Of a stretch of 64,000 nt of DNA, positions 36,630 to 49,557 are shown in pieces. Position 1 is the stretch's first letter; every line of letters starts with the position of its first letter. A program made the translations under genes and the position numbers. Under the pieces are notes generated by a model that saw only the letters and a program-made list of their open reading frames with translations, ran no database searches and was not told the origin of the DNA. Source of the stretch: Zygnema cylindricum (taxonomy: Eukaryota; Streptophyta; Zygnematophyceae; Zygnematales; Zygnemataceae); NCBI GenBank assembly GCA_037447655.1, contig JBBHKE010002911.1, positions 128,661-192,660 on the forward strand, written 5' to 3'.

Positions 36630-39600
36630 ACACAAACTGTTAGCAATAACAAGAATTGTTGCCTAAATGACACAAACAGTTAGCGCTAACAGTAATTGTT
36701 ACCTAAATTACAAAAACTATTAGCGATAACAAGAATTGTTACCTCAAATACAACAACATTTAGCAATAACAGGAATTGTTATCTAAATTACACAAACTGT
36801 TAGCGATAACACTAATTGTTACCTAAATTACAAAAATAATTTGCGATAACAAGAATTGTTATCTAAATTACACAAATTGTTAGTGATAATAGTAATTGTT
36901 ATCTAAATTACACAACCTGTTAGCGATAACAAGAATTGTTACCTAAATTACACAAATAGTTAGCGATAACTGGAATTGTTACCTAACTTACTCAAACTAT
37001 TAGCAATAACTAGAATTGTTATCTAAATTACACAAATTGTTAGCGATAACAGGAATTTTTATCTAAATTACACAAACTGTTAGCGATAACAAGAATTTTT
37101 ACCTAAATTACACAAATAGTTAGCGATAACAAGAACTGTTATCTAAATTATACAAACTGGTAGCGATAACAAGAATTGTTATCTAAAATACATAAACAGT
37201 TAGCGATAACAGGAATTTGTTACCTAACTTACACAAGCAGTTAGCGATAACAAGAATTGTTATCTAAATTACACAAACTTTTAGCGATAACAAAAACTGT
37301 TACCTAAATCACACAAACAGTTAGTGATAACAAGAATTGTTACCTAAATTACAAAAACAGTTAGCGATAACAGAAAATGTTATGTAAATTACACAAACTG
37401 TTAGCGATAACAAGAATTGTTACCTAAAATACACAAACAGTTAGCGATAACAGGAATTGTTACCTAACACAAACTGTTAGCGATAACAAAAATTGTTAAT
37501 TAAATTACACAAATTGTTAGCAATATCAAGAATTGTTGTCTAAATTACACAAACTATTAGCGATAAAGAGAATTGTAACCTAACTTTCACAAACAGTTAG
37601 CGCTAACACGAATTGTTATCTATATTACACAAAATGTTAGCGATAACAATAATTGTTACCTAAATTACACAAACACTTAGCGCTAATAGGAATTGTTATC
37701 TATATTACACAAACTGTTAGCAATAACATGAATTGTTACCTAAATTACAAAAACAGTTAATGATAACAGTAATTGTTATCTAAATTACACAAATTGTTTT
37801 CGCTAACAGGTATTGTTACCTAACTTACACAAACTGTTAGCGATAACGAAATTTTTACCTAAATTACACATATTTTTAGCGCTAACAAAAATTATTACTT
37901 AACTTACACAATTAGTTAGCGATAACAAGCATTGTTACCAAAATTACACATTTAGTAAGTGATAACACGAATTGTTATCTAAATTACACAAACTGTTTGC
38001 GCTAACAGGTATTGTTACCTAAAGTATACATACTGTTAGCAATAACATGAATTGTTACCTAACTTACATATACTATTAGCGATAATAAGAATTCTTACCT
38101 ATCTTTCATAAATAAGTAGCGATAAACGATTTGTTATCTAAATAACACAAAATGTTTAGGCTAACTGGAACTGTTACCTAAAGTACACAAAGTGTTAGCG
38201 TTAACAGGAATTAATATCTTATTTATACAAAATGTTTGCGCTTACAGGAATTTTTACCTAACTTACACAAACTGTTTGCGATAACAAGAATTGTCACCTA
38301 TATTACAAAAACAGTTAGCGATAACAGGAATTGTTACCTAACTTACACAAACTGTTAGCAATAACAAGAATTGTTGCCTAAATGACACAAACAGTTAGCG
38401 CTAACAGTAATTGTTACCTAAATTACAAAAACTATTAGCGATAACAAGAATTGTTACCTCAAATACAAAAACATTTAGCAATAACAGGAATTGTTATCTA
38501 AATTACACAAACTGTTAGCGATAACACGAATTGTTACTTAAATTACAAAAATAGATTGCGATAACAAAAATTGTTATCTAAATTACACAAATTGTTAGTG
38601 ATAATAGTAATTGTTATCTAAATTACACAACCTGTTAGCGATAACAAGAATTGTTACCTAAATTACACAAATAGTTAGCGATAACTGGAATTGTTACCTA
38701 AGTTACTCAAACTATTAGCAATAACTAGAATTGTTATCTAAATTACACAAATTGTTAGCGATAACATGAATTGTTATCTAAATTACACAAACTGTTAGCG
38801 ATAACAAGAATTGTTACCTAAATTACACAAATAGTTAGCGATAACAAGAACTGTTATCTAAATTATACAAACTGTTAGCGATAACAAGAATTGTTATCTA
38901 AAATACATAAACAGTTAGCGATAACAGGAATTTGTTACCTAACTTACACAAGCAGTTAGCGATAACAAGAATTGTTATCTAAATTACACAAACTTTTAGC
39001 GATAACAAAAACTGTTACCTAAATCACACAAACAGTTAGTGATAACAAGAATTGTTACCTAAATTACAAAAACAGTTAGCGATAACAGAAAATATTATGT
39101 AAATTACACAAACTGTTAGCGATAACAAGAATTGTTACCTAAAATACACAAACAGTTAGCGATAACAGGAATTGTTACCTAACACAAACTGTTAGCGATA
39201 ACAAAAATTGTTAATTAAATTACACAAATTGTTAGCGATATCAAGAATTGTTTTCTAAATTACACAAACTATTAGCGATAAAAAGAATTGTAACCTAACT
39301 TACACAAACAGTTAGCGCTAACACGAATTGTTATCTATATTACACAAAATGTTAGCGATAACAATAATTGTTACCTAAATTACACAAACACTTAGCGCTA
39401 ACAAGAATTGTTATCTATATTACACAAACTGTTAGCAATAACAAGAATTGTTACCTAAATTACAAAAACAGTTAATGATAACAGTAATTGTTATCTAAAT
39501 TACACAAATTGTTTTCGCTAACAGGTATTGTTACCTAACTTACACAAACTGTTAGCGATAACGAAATTGTTACCTAAATTACACATATTTTTAGCGCTAA

Positions 39601-40060
39601 CAAAAATTATTACTTAACTTACACAATTAGTTAGCGATAACAAGAATTGTTACCAAAATTACACATTTAGTAAGCGATAACACGAATTGTTATCTAAATT
39701 ACACAAACTGTTTGCGCTAACAGGTATTGTTACCTAAAGTACACATACTGTTAGCAATAACATGAATTGTTACCTAACTTACATATACTATTAGCGATAA
39801 CAAGAATTCTTACCTATCTTTTATAAATAAGTAGCGATAAAGGATTTGTTATCTAAATAACACAAAATGTTTAGGCTAACTGGAACTGTTACCTAAAGTA
39901 CACAAAGTGTTAGCGTTAACAAGAATTAATATCTTATTTATACAAACTGTTTGCGCTCACAGGAATTGTTACCTAACTTACACAAACTGTTAGCGATAAC
40001 AAGAATTGTCACCTATATTACAGAAACAGTTAGCGATAACAGGAATTGTTACCTAACTTA
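36630..40060 (-). repeat. Direct duplication in array D, offset 1715 bp
   Basis: Three anchors agree: TAGCAATAACAAG at 36641 and 38356, CAGAAAAT at 37371 and 39086, TTTAGTAAG at 37951 and 39666. Copies are about 36630-38345 and 38345-40060, with few differences, so this is among the younger blocks. It is about 43 monomers. Confidence 0.85.
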
Positions 40061-40830
40061 CACAAACTGTTAGCGCTAAGAGGAATTGTTATCTAACATA
40101 CACAAATAGTTAGCGATAACAAGAATTGTTACCTAAATTACACAAACTGTTAGCGATAACAAAAATTGTTATCAAACTTACACAAATTGTTAGCGATAAC
40201 AAGAATTGTTACCCAAATTACACAAATTGTTACTGCTAACAGGAATTGTTAACTAACTTACAAAATTTGTAAGCAATAACAAGATGTGTTACCTAAATTA
40301 GACAAAATGTTAGTGATAACAAGAATTGTTACCTAAATTACACAAACGGTCAGGGATAACAAGAATTGGTATCTAAATAACACAAACTGTTTGCGCTTAC
40401 AGGAATTGTTACCTAACTTACACAAACTGTTAGCGATAACAAGAATTGTCACCTATATTACAGAAACAGTTAGCGATAACAGGAATTGTTACCTAACTTA
40501 CACAAACTGTTAGCGCTAACAGGAATAGTTATCTAACATACACAAATTGTTAGCGATAACAAGAATTGTTACCTAAATTACACAAACTGTTAGTGATAAC
40601 AAGAATTGTTATCAAACTTACACAAATTGTTAGCGATAACAAGAATTGTTACCCAAATTACACAAATTGTTAGTGCTAATAGGAATTGTTAACTAACTTA
40701 CACAAATTGTAAGCAATAACAAGATGTGTTACCTAAATTACACAAACTGTTTGCGCTAACAAGAATTGTTACCTAAAGTACACAAACTTGTAGCGCTAAC
40801 AGAAATTGTTATCAAACTTACACAAACTGT
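39960..40830 (-). repeat. Direct duplication in array D, offset 440 bp
   Basis: GTCACCTATATTACAG recurs with ACCTATATTA at 40011 and 40451, with matching neighbours on both sides (11 monomers). Confidence 0.8.
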
Positions 40831-41559
40831 TAGCGATAACAAGAATTGTTACCTAAATTACACAAACGGTTAGCAATAACAAGAATTGTTATCTAACTTA
40901 CACAAATTGTTACCTTTAATAATTATTTTCATCTAAATTACGAAACAGTTAACAATAACAAGAATTGTTACCTAAATTACAAAAACAGTTAACGATAACA
41001 GGAATTGTTATCTAAATAACACAAATTGTTTGCGCTATCAGGAATTGTTACCTAACTTACACAAACTATTAGCGATAACGAAATTTTTACCTAAATTACA
41101 CAAATTGTTAGCGCTAACAATAATTATAACTTAACTTACACAAACTGTTAGCGATAATAGGCATTGTTACCTAAATTACACAAACAGTAAGCGATAACAA
41201 GAATTGCTATCTAAATTACACAAACTGTTAGCGATAACAGGAATAATTACCTAAATTACACAAATTGGTTGCGATTATAAGAATTGTTATCTAAATTACA
41301 CAAAATGATTGCGCTAACAGGAATTGTTACCTAACTTACACACACTATTAGCACTAATAGGAATTGTTATCAAACTTACACAAACTGTTAGCGATAACAA
41401 GAATTGTTACCCAAATTACACAAATTGTTAGCGCTAACACGAATTGTTAACTAACTGTCACAAACTGTAAGCCATAACAAGAAGTGTTACCTAAATTACA
41501 CAAACAGTAAGCGCTAACAGAAATTGTTATCAAACTTACACGAACTGTATCAAACTTAA

Positions 41560-42647
41560 CTAGATGTGTTTCTAACTAGTCTTGGCTTTGTGAGGATTAG
41601 TTGAGATCACTCAATCTATGTCATAGAAGGGGAAGATGGGATTATTTACATTGCGGTGTATGTAGATGATTTGCTGCTACTAAGTAAGTCGTTAAAGAGA
41701 TTAACAAAATAAAGGCAGCCTTGAATTCTAGATTTGAGATGAAAGATTTAGGTGAGGCAAAGTACATTCTCGCAATTCAAGTAGAAAGGGATAGAGATCG
41801 GAGAATAATCTATCTAACGCAACGCGAAGCGATTAGGAATATGCTTGAAAAGTTTGGCATGGCAGAGGCAAAGAGAAGTGCCACTCCTATGGAAGTCAAG
41901 CAAAAAGTAGAAGGCACGGAGACCGATGGAGGAGTCATTTTTGATGACACCTTAGAATCAGGGGAGGCAGATTCTATGGCTGCCATTTCATATCGTCAGA
42001 TTGTTGGCAGTCTAATCTACTTCATGAACTGCACACGTCTGAATATTGCGGTTGCAGTCGGTGCTTTAAGCCGGAGTTTACAAAATCCGAGGAGATAGGA
42101 CTCGTAGGCAGCAAAGAGGGTTCTTTGGTATCTTGCAGGAACAAAAAATTTGCAACTTGCTCTCGGTGGGGATGAAGTTAAAATTCAGACTTGGAGCGAT
42201 GCGAGTTACGAAGAGATGCCAAGCCGCCGCTCCACTACCGGATTCATTCTGAAGATTAGAAGTGGAACATGCTGCTGGAGCAGCAAGCTTCAGAAAGTCA
42301 CAGCTCAGTCTACAATGGAGGCTGAATACATGGCAGCCAGCTCAGCTGTCAAAAAGTTACTTTGGGGAAAGTCTCTCTTTCAAGAATTTCATTTCATGCA
42401 ATCTGGACCTCAAATAGTATCGTGTGACAACCAGGCAGCTATAGCGATTGCATCTAACCCAAGTCATCACCTCAAAAGTAAGCACATTGATATCAAGCTA
42501 CATTTTGTAAGAGAGAAGGTGATGAACAGAATTTTAAAGCTTAGTTAGTTATTTGCCGAATGAGATGATGGTAGCAAATATGATGACTAAGCCTTTACCT
42601 GCACCTAAATTGAAATCTTGTAGAGAGGCATGTGGACTTAGTGATTG
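41560..42647 (+). pseudogene. Reverse transcriptase (part) and RNase H, element C
   Basis: The break falls just after the region equivalent to QAPRQW. YVDD is at 41659-41670. A TGA lies in the RIS-stop-DHS segment and a frameshift near 41695 separates this from MNSRFEMKDLGEAKY. A stop and frameshift occur at about 42096-42150, and another near 42545 ends the frame before the C-terminus. RNase H residues are visible in TWSDASYEE, MEAEYMA and CDNQAAIA. It differs from elements 2-4 in many residues, so it is a sister family. Confidence 0.85.
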
Positions 42648-42671
42648 ATAGAGTCTAAAGGTTTAGGGGAG

Positions 42672-43329
42672 TGTTGTTTTTGGAAACCTTTAGTCCTCTC
42701 TTTATCTCACTGCTATACTAACATGCTGCGCTAAGCTTGACATCACAGATGTAAACCTGTAATCCTCTCTCTAAATCGTTGCTATGCTGTAATGCTGCGC
42801 TGCTATAATATCACAGCTGTGCTGGAAGAACACCAGAGCTATAGCAGCTTGAGCGAACAACTGCACTGCTCTAAAACATCACAGTTGCGCTGGTAGAGTA
42901 CCGTAGCCATAGCAGTTTGTTTGAAGGATGAATTGTCGTAGACAAGATTTACTGTTATATGTAACTCCAAAGAGAGTACACAGACCTGGTACACCTCACG
43001 CACACGTGTCCGTCCATGAGGGAGGTAAGGTTGGTTGATCTGGACGACGAAGTACAGATTCATTTAGGGACCAGATTCACACGTGGAGATTCATATTCAG
43101 TGGGGAACAAATGCGTGGACAGCGGACGGAGTTTACCGTCATTCTTGGAAGAGAAATATTGGTTGCGCCATCATTTCGGTGAACGATCTTTTATTGCGCA
43201 CTTTAACAGCAACTAGAGTTAAAGATTGATGTAAATACTTTGTACGGCAGACGGTGAAGGTTTATTTTGGTAAAGATTTAGTGTACGGTAAACCACAGTA
43301 ATTGTGGTACGGTTTAGATCAGCTGTAGG
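42672..43329 (+). repeat. Element C 3' LTR, left piece
   Basis: Begins TGTTGTTTTTGGAAACC after the purine-rich GGTTTAGGGGAG. It shares TTTAGTCCTCTCT with the LTR start of element 5. It has two CAGCTGTGCTGG-type words but no long tandem repeat. Small open frames in it (up to 74 codons) are not recognisable. It is cut at 43329 by the LTR of element 3. Confidence 0.72.
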
Positions 43330-44038
43330 TGTTGTTTTTGGAAAGCTTTCAGTCTCAGCAGACAGAGCAGCGCAGCAGCGCAGCGGCGCAACAGCAGAGC
43401 AGCGCAGCAGCAGAGCACCTCAGCAGCATAGCTGCTATGCAGACAGAGCAGTGCAATAGCTAAGCTGCGACACATACAGGATAACGCAGCTGCGGTTACT
43501 TTGGGTATAATTCGTACAGACAACGTAGCTACTGGTGTCTTGGATATGATTTGGTACAGACAACGCAGCTGCGATTGATACGAATAAAGTCAACGGACCT
43601 CAACTTAGTGGGTAGCTCAGTGGTAGCTCAATGGTAGCTTAGTGGTAGCTCAGTGGTAGCTCAATGGTAGCTTAGTGGTAGCTTAGTATTAGCTTGGCAG
43701 CTTGACGTACCTCTGAAGTACAATGGTATTGATGGTACAACACTAGTATAAGACTTAGGACTCAGAACAGATGATGTATCCAGACTTCTTTGTAGTAAAA
43801 CTGCAAACAGTTTTTTGGGAAACTTCTGAGTATTATATCTTGAGTGTTGTCAAGTTAATTGTGCTGAAACTTTGGGAGTTGTTAGTGTTTATGCTAAGGT
43901 TTAAATTATTGTGTAAGAATTGGTGAGCACTTGAAAACAGCTGTTTGGTAGGATTCTTGATAGCTTTTGAGAGTGTATCATGTCTACTTCTACTACTACT
44001 ACTGCTCCTCCACCTGAACCGGTGGTCATAAAACAACA
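43330..44038 (+). repeat. 5' LTR of element 3
   Basis: 709 bp, TGTTGTTTTTGGAAAGC to AAACAACA. It has GCAGCGCAGCAG repeats (about 43363-43450), 11-bp TAGCTCAGTGG repeats (43610-43700) and the gag ATG at 43980. Confidence 0.88.
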
Positions 44039-44400
44039 GGTTATGGGCCTGTCTTCAAGAATTCCTATCTTTTCCGGGGGAAAGTATGTTTAATAGGCGG
44101 ATATAGTGGAGACACATTCTGAGAATGTCAACAGTTAGCCATCAATATTTTACTAGAGGAACAAGCTACATCTAATATTCTCAATCTTGAACAAGTAGAG
44201 GCTTTTAATTCAGACTTTGGAAGGAAAGGTCAGTTTAATCAGCAACGTAATCAGTTTAACCAGTTCAGACAGTTTTATCAGGGTGGAAATAAACAATCCA
44301 ACAATTCTTGTTTTTATTTTAGTGAGAGAGGTTATGGATACAAATTCTGTCCTAAACTTAAACATGCTAACGATACAAGTTTAAACAATCCGGGATGGCA
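43980..44400 (+). pseudogene. Gag remnant, element 3
   Basis: ATG in the LTR, then two stops in KYV-stop-stop near 44091, then a jump at about 44130 from AATGTCAA straight to CAGTTAGCC. In element 2 these are about 410 bp apart. The zinc knuckle is degenerate: the second Cys is Phe and the His is Tyr (CFYF-SERGYGYKFC). Not functional. Confidence 0.82.
44039..44049 (+). other. Primer-binding site of element 3
   Basis: GGTTATGGGCC directly after the LTR, same as element 2 and complementary to the initiator tRNA-Met anticodon arm. Confidence 0.83.
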
Positions 44401-44432
44401 ACAAAGTCAGTTTTACAAAAGCTTCACGGGGC

Positions 44433-44927
44433 TTGCACAACGTGGAAATGCACTCTTTTCAGCCTCTTCATCACACAAGGACGAGACTTTTACATTTTTC
44501 TGAGGAGGACAACATGGATTTATTCGCTATGGCGGCAGCAATAGAGGGCGCAAAGGACCATGGATGGATAATGGATACAGGAGCATCAGCCCACATGTGC
44601 TGGAACAAGGCAATCTTCAAAAATCTGAAAGCAACGCCGAAGAAAAATATTTATTATGCTTATGGAATGAGTGTCCAGACTCGTGTTGTGGGTGATGTGT
44701 CCTTGCTAGTTGATGTAGAAGGAAAAGAAATTGAAAGGACTTTTCACAATGTCTTATTCGTGCCTGACTTTAAGAAAAAATTGTTTTCTACGTCGTTGGT
44801 AAAGAGTAAAGGCTTTGAGGTTAATTTGAAAAATGGTCGGCAGGTTGTTAGAAAAAATGGCAAGGTTGCGGTTACAGGTACTAGAGATAGTAGCAAGATG
44901 TACCACATGGATATGGCTAATACCTAG
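44433..44927 (+). pseudogene. Protease, element 3
   Basis: DTGA at 44574-44585 is intact, in WIMDTGASAHMCWNK. The frame runs past the position of element 2's TAA (GDVSLLVDVEGKEIE) and stops at a TAG in ANT-stop where element 2 has NTKEN. Residues before the protease are in a shifted frame. Confidence 0.84.
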
Positions 44928-46010
44928 GAGAATGATGTTTTGTACTCTGGTGTTTTGCACTCAGATGAGTTGTGGCATAAAAGATTAGGCCATGTAAACT
45001 ATGATAGATTGAGGAAAATGGTCCTTGCTGGTAAAAAATAGGGTGTATCAATCACAGATGAGCCAGTCAAAACTTGTGATGGTTGGGCTATAGGCGAAAT
45101 ACACAGATTGCCATTTCCTAAAGAGTTTGAGCATCGGATTGAAACTTTTGCAACAAATTCATTCAGATGTTTTTTGTCCTGCGAAGGTTGCATCTGCCGG
45201 GGGGATGAAATATATGGTCACCTTCACAGATGATTTCTCCAGTGTTACAAAATTTTACTTCATGAAAGAGAAGAGTGAAGTTTTCAGTCACTTCAAACAC
45301 TCTAAAGCATGGGTTGAAAAACTTTATAATTCACCTATTTTGCAGCTCAAATTAGACAATGGTGGTGAATATACCTCGAAGGAATTTGAAACCTTTTTAC
45401 AAGAGGAAGGTATTAGTCATCTATTGACTGTTCCATATTCACCAGAACAAAATGGGGTCTCGAAGAGATTAAATAGAACTCTCACGGAGAGCTCTAAGTC
45501 GATGCTCGCAGATTAAAATGTGATTCCGAAATTCTGGGTTGAGGCTCTAAATTGTGTATTTTATATTAAGAATAGCATAAGATCCAGATCGGTAGACACT
45601 ACTCCTTACGAGATCTAGACAGGTAGCAAACCAGATGTTAGCCATTTCAAAGTCCTTGGTAGTAAATGCTTTATCTTGGATATGTCTACAAATAGATGGA
45701 AATTGGAACCGAAAGGATTACCGGAAATATTTTTAGGATATGACGAACACTCAAAAGGTTATACAGTCTTTGTGTTTGAGAGGCAGAAAATAGTTGTAGC
45801 AAGAAATATCATTCTTAAAGATGAACTAGACTGTATAGATTTATTTCAAATGACAGAGCAGCAAAAGCAACAAAAAATACAGGAGTATGTCATTTTAGAT
45901 TGCATGCAAGAAATTGTCCCGCAAATTCAACATTCTCCGGAAGTGACTCTGGAGTTAGACTCTCTCCAAGTTCCTCAACAACTTCAGGTCGAACTGGACC
46001 AATAGCGGTC
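44928..46010 (+). pseudogene. Integrase, element 3
   Basis: Broken into several frames. In the zinc domain the last Cys is Trp (CDGW). In the core the first Asp is present (IHSDVFCP), the second is in KLDNGGEY, and the catalytic Glu is replaced by Lys (SKRLN, 45463-45465). A TAA follows at about 45514 and further stops lie in NCV and the EI-stop-TG segment. The KGYTVF region and IIVARN-like segment (45676-46005) are readable. Confidence 0.86.
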
Positions 46011-46249
46011 AGTACCCATTTATCGCAACCAACGCAATCAGCGCAATGCGCGGCATCCGACGATCTCAGCCTCAGAATTTCCGAGGGGAAGAAGATCCAG
46101 CAGCCGCCTACTAGCAAGTTCTCACTTTGCCTACTCAGCAGCCTCTGGGGAGCCTTTGACCATTCAGGAGGCCTTCTCATCACTAGAACAGAATCACTAG
46201 ATCAAGGCAGGAAACAACAAAATGAAGTCTATCATGGAGGCTCAAACAT

Positions 46250-46939
46250 AGGAGCTTGTGGACCTTACTCCGGACCGAAAAGCGATCCGCAGCAAATGGG
46301 TTTTCAAGGAGAAGATAAATCCCGATAACACCATTGAATGTTATAAGGCTTGACTTGTGGCAAATGGGTATTATCAAAAGGAAAGAATCGATTTTGAAGA
46401 AGCATTTTCTCCGATTCTAAGATTTTTGACAGTTAGGATTTTGCTGTCCCTAGCTGCTATACAAGATATGGAAATTTATCAGTAGATGTAACGACGGCCT
46501 TTTTGCACGGAGAATTAGAAGAGACCATTTACATGCAGCAGCCTGTAAGTATGTGGAACCAGGAAAAGAGCACTTAGTATGTAAGTTAGTAAAATCTTTG
46601 TACGGCCTAAAACAGGCCCCACGACAGTGGAATATGAAGCTTGATGAATTCCTAACTAGTCTACGATTTGAAAGGATAAGTTTTGATCACTCTGTCTACA
46701 TTCTAAAGGGTGAAAATGGGATAGTGTATATAGCAGTGTATGTAGATGATTTACTATTAATTAGCATATCAATGGCTGAAATTAACAAAATCAAAACTGC
46801 TCTAAACTCATGGTTCGAGATGAAAGACCTCGGTGAGGCAAAAAATATTTTGGGTATCCAAGTAGAGAGGGACAGAAATAAGAAAGAAATAAAACTGACT
46901 CAAAAAGAGGCTATTGGAAACATGTAAAATGACTAAGGA
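46250..46939 (+). pseudogene. Reverse transcriptase, element 3
   Basis: The N-terminal part is shifted and has stops (KA-stop-LVAN near 46350). From 46553 a clean frame covers KSLYGLKQAPRQWN to QKEAIGNM, with YVDD at 46739-46750. It stops at 46925-46927. Confidence 0.85.
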
Positions 46940-47724
46940 ATGCGGGGGGCTAAAAGATGGCTAACTCTAATGGAGTTTCAGCAGAAGTTAGAGGGAAAAG
47001 AGACAGAACAAGGTGTCATTGTCAGCGAGTATTTAGAATCAGGGGAGAATGATTCTATGACACAAATACCTTACACACAGATAGTGGGAAGCTTAATATA
47101 TTTCATGAATCGTACCCGTCCTCACATTGCTGCAGCAATCATGTACTAACCAATAGTTTAGAGAATCCGGGAAAATCTGACTTTGATGCAGCAAAGAGAG
47201 TCTTAAGATATTTGGCTGGAACCAAAGACCTCAAACTCACTCTAGGCGGAGGAGAAGTAAAACTGCAAACATGGAGTGATGCAAGCTATGGCGACATGCC
47301 AAGCTGGAAATCCACCACGCGATTCGTTCTAGAAATTGGGAACGGTACTTGCTGATGGAGCAGCAAACTTCGAAAGGTGACAGCACAGTCGACAATGGAG
47401 TCATAATATATGGCAGCAAGCTCGGCCCTCAAAGAACTCTTATGGGTAAAATCCATGTTACAAGAACTAGGATACATGCAGGTTGGTCTACATGTGATTT
47501 GGTGTGATAACCAAGTTGCCATTGCGATTGCTTCTAACCCGAGTCATCACTTCAAAAGCAAGCACATTGATGTAAGATTACACTTTGTAAGAGAAAAAGT
47601 GTTCGCTAGAGTGATTAAATTATGTTATTTGCTAGATGCAAAAATGATTGCTGATATGCTCACTAAAGCTCTTCCTGCTCCTAAGCTGAGGTATTGTAGG
47701 AACGCTGTGGGATTAAGTGCATAG
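46940..47724 (+). pseudogene. RT tail and RNase H, element 3
   Basis: Connection segment with IPYTQIVGSLIYFMN, then a frameshift near 47145, then RNase H with WSDASYGD. TGA in the TC-stop-WSSK motif and a TAA in place of the catalytic-Glu motif (ES-stop-YMAA). The C-terminal part from 47410 is open to GLSA. DNQVAIAIA is kept. Confidence 0.84.
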
Positions 47725-47883
47725 TTCAATTGGTGCAGTGCTATACTGCCACGCTGCAATAAGTCACCATTGAGATGTAGTGGGAGTGGGTGACTTGCTA
47801 ACTGCTATATTGCTATGTTGCGACGCTGTGCTAATTTGTCATCGCAGTTGCGCTAGTGTACTGAGTCTAAAGCTTTAAAGGAG

Positions 47884-48616
47884 TGTTGTTTTTGGAAAGC
47901 TTTCAGTCTCAGCAGATAGAGCAGCGCAGCAGCACAGCAGCGATGCAGCAGAGCAGCGCAGCAGCAGAGCAACGCAACAGCGCAATTGCTATGCAGACAG
48001 AGCAGCGCAACAATTAAGCTGCGACACATACAGGACCACGCAGCAGCGGTTACTTTAGATATAATCCGTATAGAAAATGCAGTTAGTGTTATCTTGGATA
48101 CGATTCAGTACGGACAACGCAACTGCGATTGATATGAATCAAGTCAACGGACCTCAACTTAGTGGGTAGCTCAGTGGTAGCTGAATGGTAGCTTAGTGGT
48201 AGCTCAGTGGTGGCTCAATGGTAGCTCACTGGTAGCTTAGTATTAGCTTGGCAGTTTGACTTACTTTTCAAGTACACTGGTATTGCCGGTACAACACTAG
48301 TATAAGGCTTAGGACTTAGAACACATGATGTATCCAGACTTCCAAGTAGTAAAACTGCAGACAGTCTTTGGGAAACTTATAAGTATTATATCTTGAGTGT
48401 TGTAAGGTCAATTGTGCTCAAACTTTAGTAGTTTTCAGTGTTTATGCTACTCTATATTTTTATAGAGTTTTGTGAGGTTTAGATGCTTGTGTAAGAAATG
48501 GTGAGCACTTGAAAACAGATGTTTGGTAGGATTCTTAATTGCTTTTGAGAGTGTATCATGTCTACTTCTACTACTATTGCTGCTCCTCCAACTACAACAG
48601 TGGTCGTAGAACAACA
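47884..48616 (+). repeat. 3' LTR of element 3
   Basis: 733 bp after a CTAAAGCTTTAAAGGAG tract. It ends GTAGAACAACA and includes a gag ATG at about 48559. Confidence 0.87.
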
Positions 48617-48642
48617 AAAGGCTCACTTGTTTATGTAGGACT
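48617..48642. other. 26-bp remnant of element C LTR between elements 3 and 4
   Basis: Non-element sequence that continues at 54398 once element 4 and its GGACT duplication (48638-48642, 54393-54397) are set aside. Confidence 0.7.
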
Positions 48643-49397
48643 TGTTGTTCTACGAACACCGGTGCAGGTGGGGGAGCAGCAGTAGTAGTAGAAGTAGACA
48701 TGATACACTCTCAAAAGCTATCAAGAATCCTTCCAAACAACTAATCTCAAGTGCTCACCAGTTCTTATACAAGCATTTAAACCTCACAAAACTCTATCAG
48801 AATATAGAGTAGCTTAAACACTTACAACTCCCAAAGTTTGAGCAGAATTGACCTGACAACACTCAAGATATAATACTCAGATGTTTCCTAAAAACTGTCT
48901 GCAGGTTTACTACTTGGAAGTCTGGATATATAATATTTTATGAGTCCTAAGTCTTATACTTGTGTTGAACTAGCAATGCCAGTGTACTTGAGAGGTACAT
49001 CAAACCATCAAGCTACCACTAATATGTCAAGCTACCACTAAGCTATCACTAAGTTACCATTGAGATCTTACTAAGCTACCATTGAGTTACCCACTAAGTT
49101 ACCACTGAGTTACCCACTAAGTTGACTAGAATCTTATCTATCGCAGTTGCTCTATTCTGTATAGAATCACTTTAAGAATATCAGATGCTGGGTTGTCCGT
49201 ACGGACCATATTAAATATAATCGTGTTTGCGTTGTCCTGTCTGTGTTGCAGCTTTGTTGTTGCCCTGCTCGGCTGCTGCGCTGCTACGCTGCTCTGCTGC
49301 TGCGCTGCTGTGTCTGTATAGCAGCTGCGCTGCTCTCTATGTATAGCAGCTGCGCTGTTGCGCTGCACTGAGACTGAAAGATTTCCAAAAGACAACA
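48643..49397 (-). repeat. 3' LTR of element 4
   Basis: 755 bp. Minus-strand TGTTGTC start at 49397 after the purine tract AAGCTTTAGGGGAG (49398-49411), ending GAACAACA at 48643. Gag ATG at 48701, A-box-like repeats at 49008-49122. Confidence 0.9.
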
Positions 49398-49557
49398 CTC
49401 CCCTAAAGCTTTGGACTTAGAATATCGGCGCAACTGCAATGTTAAACTAGCGCAGCATCGCAGCATAGCAATATAACAATTAGCAAGTCACCCAGTCCCA
49501 CTACATCTTAATGGTAGACTTATCGCAGAGTGGCAGTATAGAAGTGCAGCAATTCAA

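Larger units (their letters stand above)
28139..41559 (-). repeat. 40-bp satellite array D, orientation 2
   Basis: The largest array, about 335 monomers, from the GCGAT duplication of element 2 to the broken edge of element C. It contains stacked long duplications with offsets of 2140, 1715 and 440 bp. A short degenerate patch lies near 34075-34150. No gene or other element. Confidence 0.94.
43330..48616 (+). mobile_element. Copia element 3, decayed
   Basis: 5287 bp, LTRs at 43330-44038 and 47884-48616, primer site at 44039, inserted in the 3' LTR of element C. Flanks are GTAGG (43325-43329) and AAAGG (48617-48621), three of five matching, so the target duplication is mutated or not exact. 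About 410 bp of gag is deleted. Stops and frameshifts occur throughout pol. Same family as elements 2 and 4. Confidence 0.87.

Noticed and set aside
43016-43216. Hypothetical 66-codon gene
   Set aside because: Lies in the split LTR of element C, without recognisable features.
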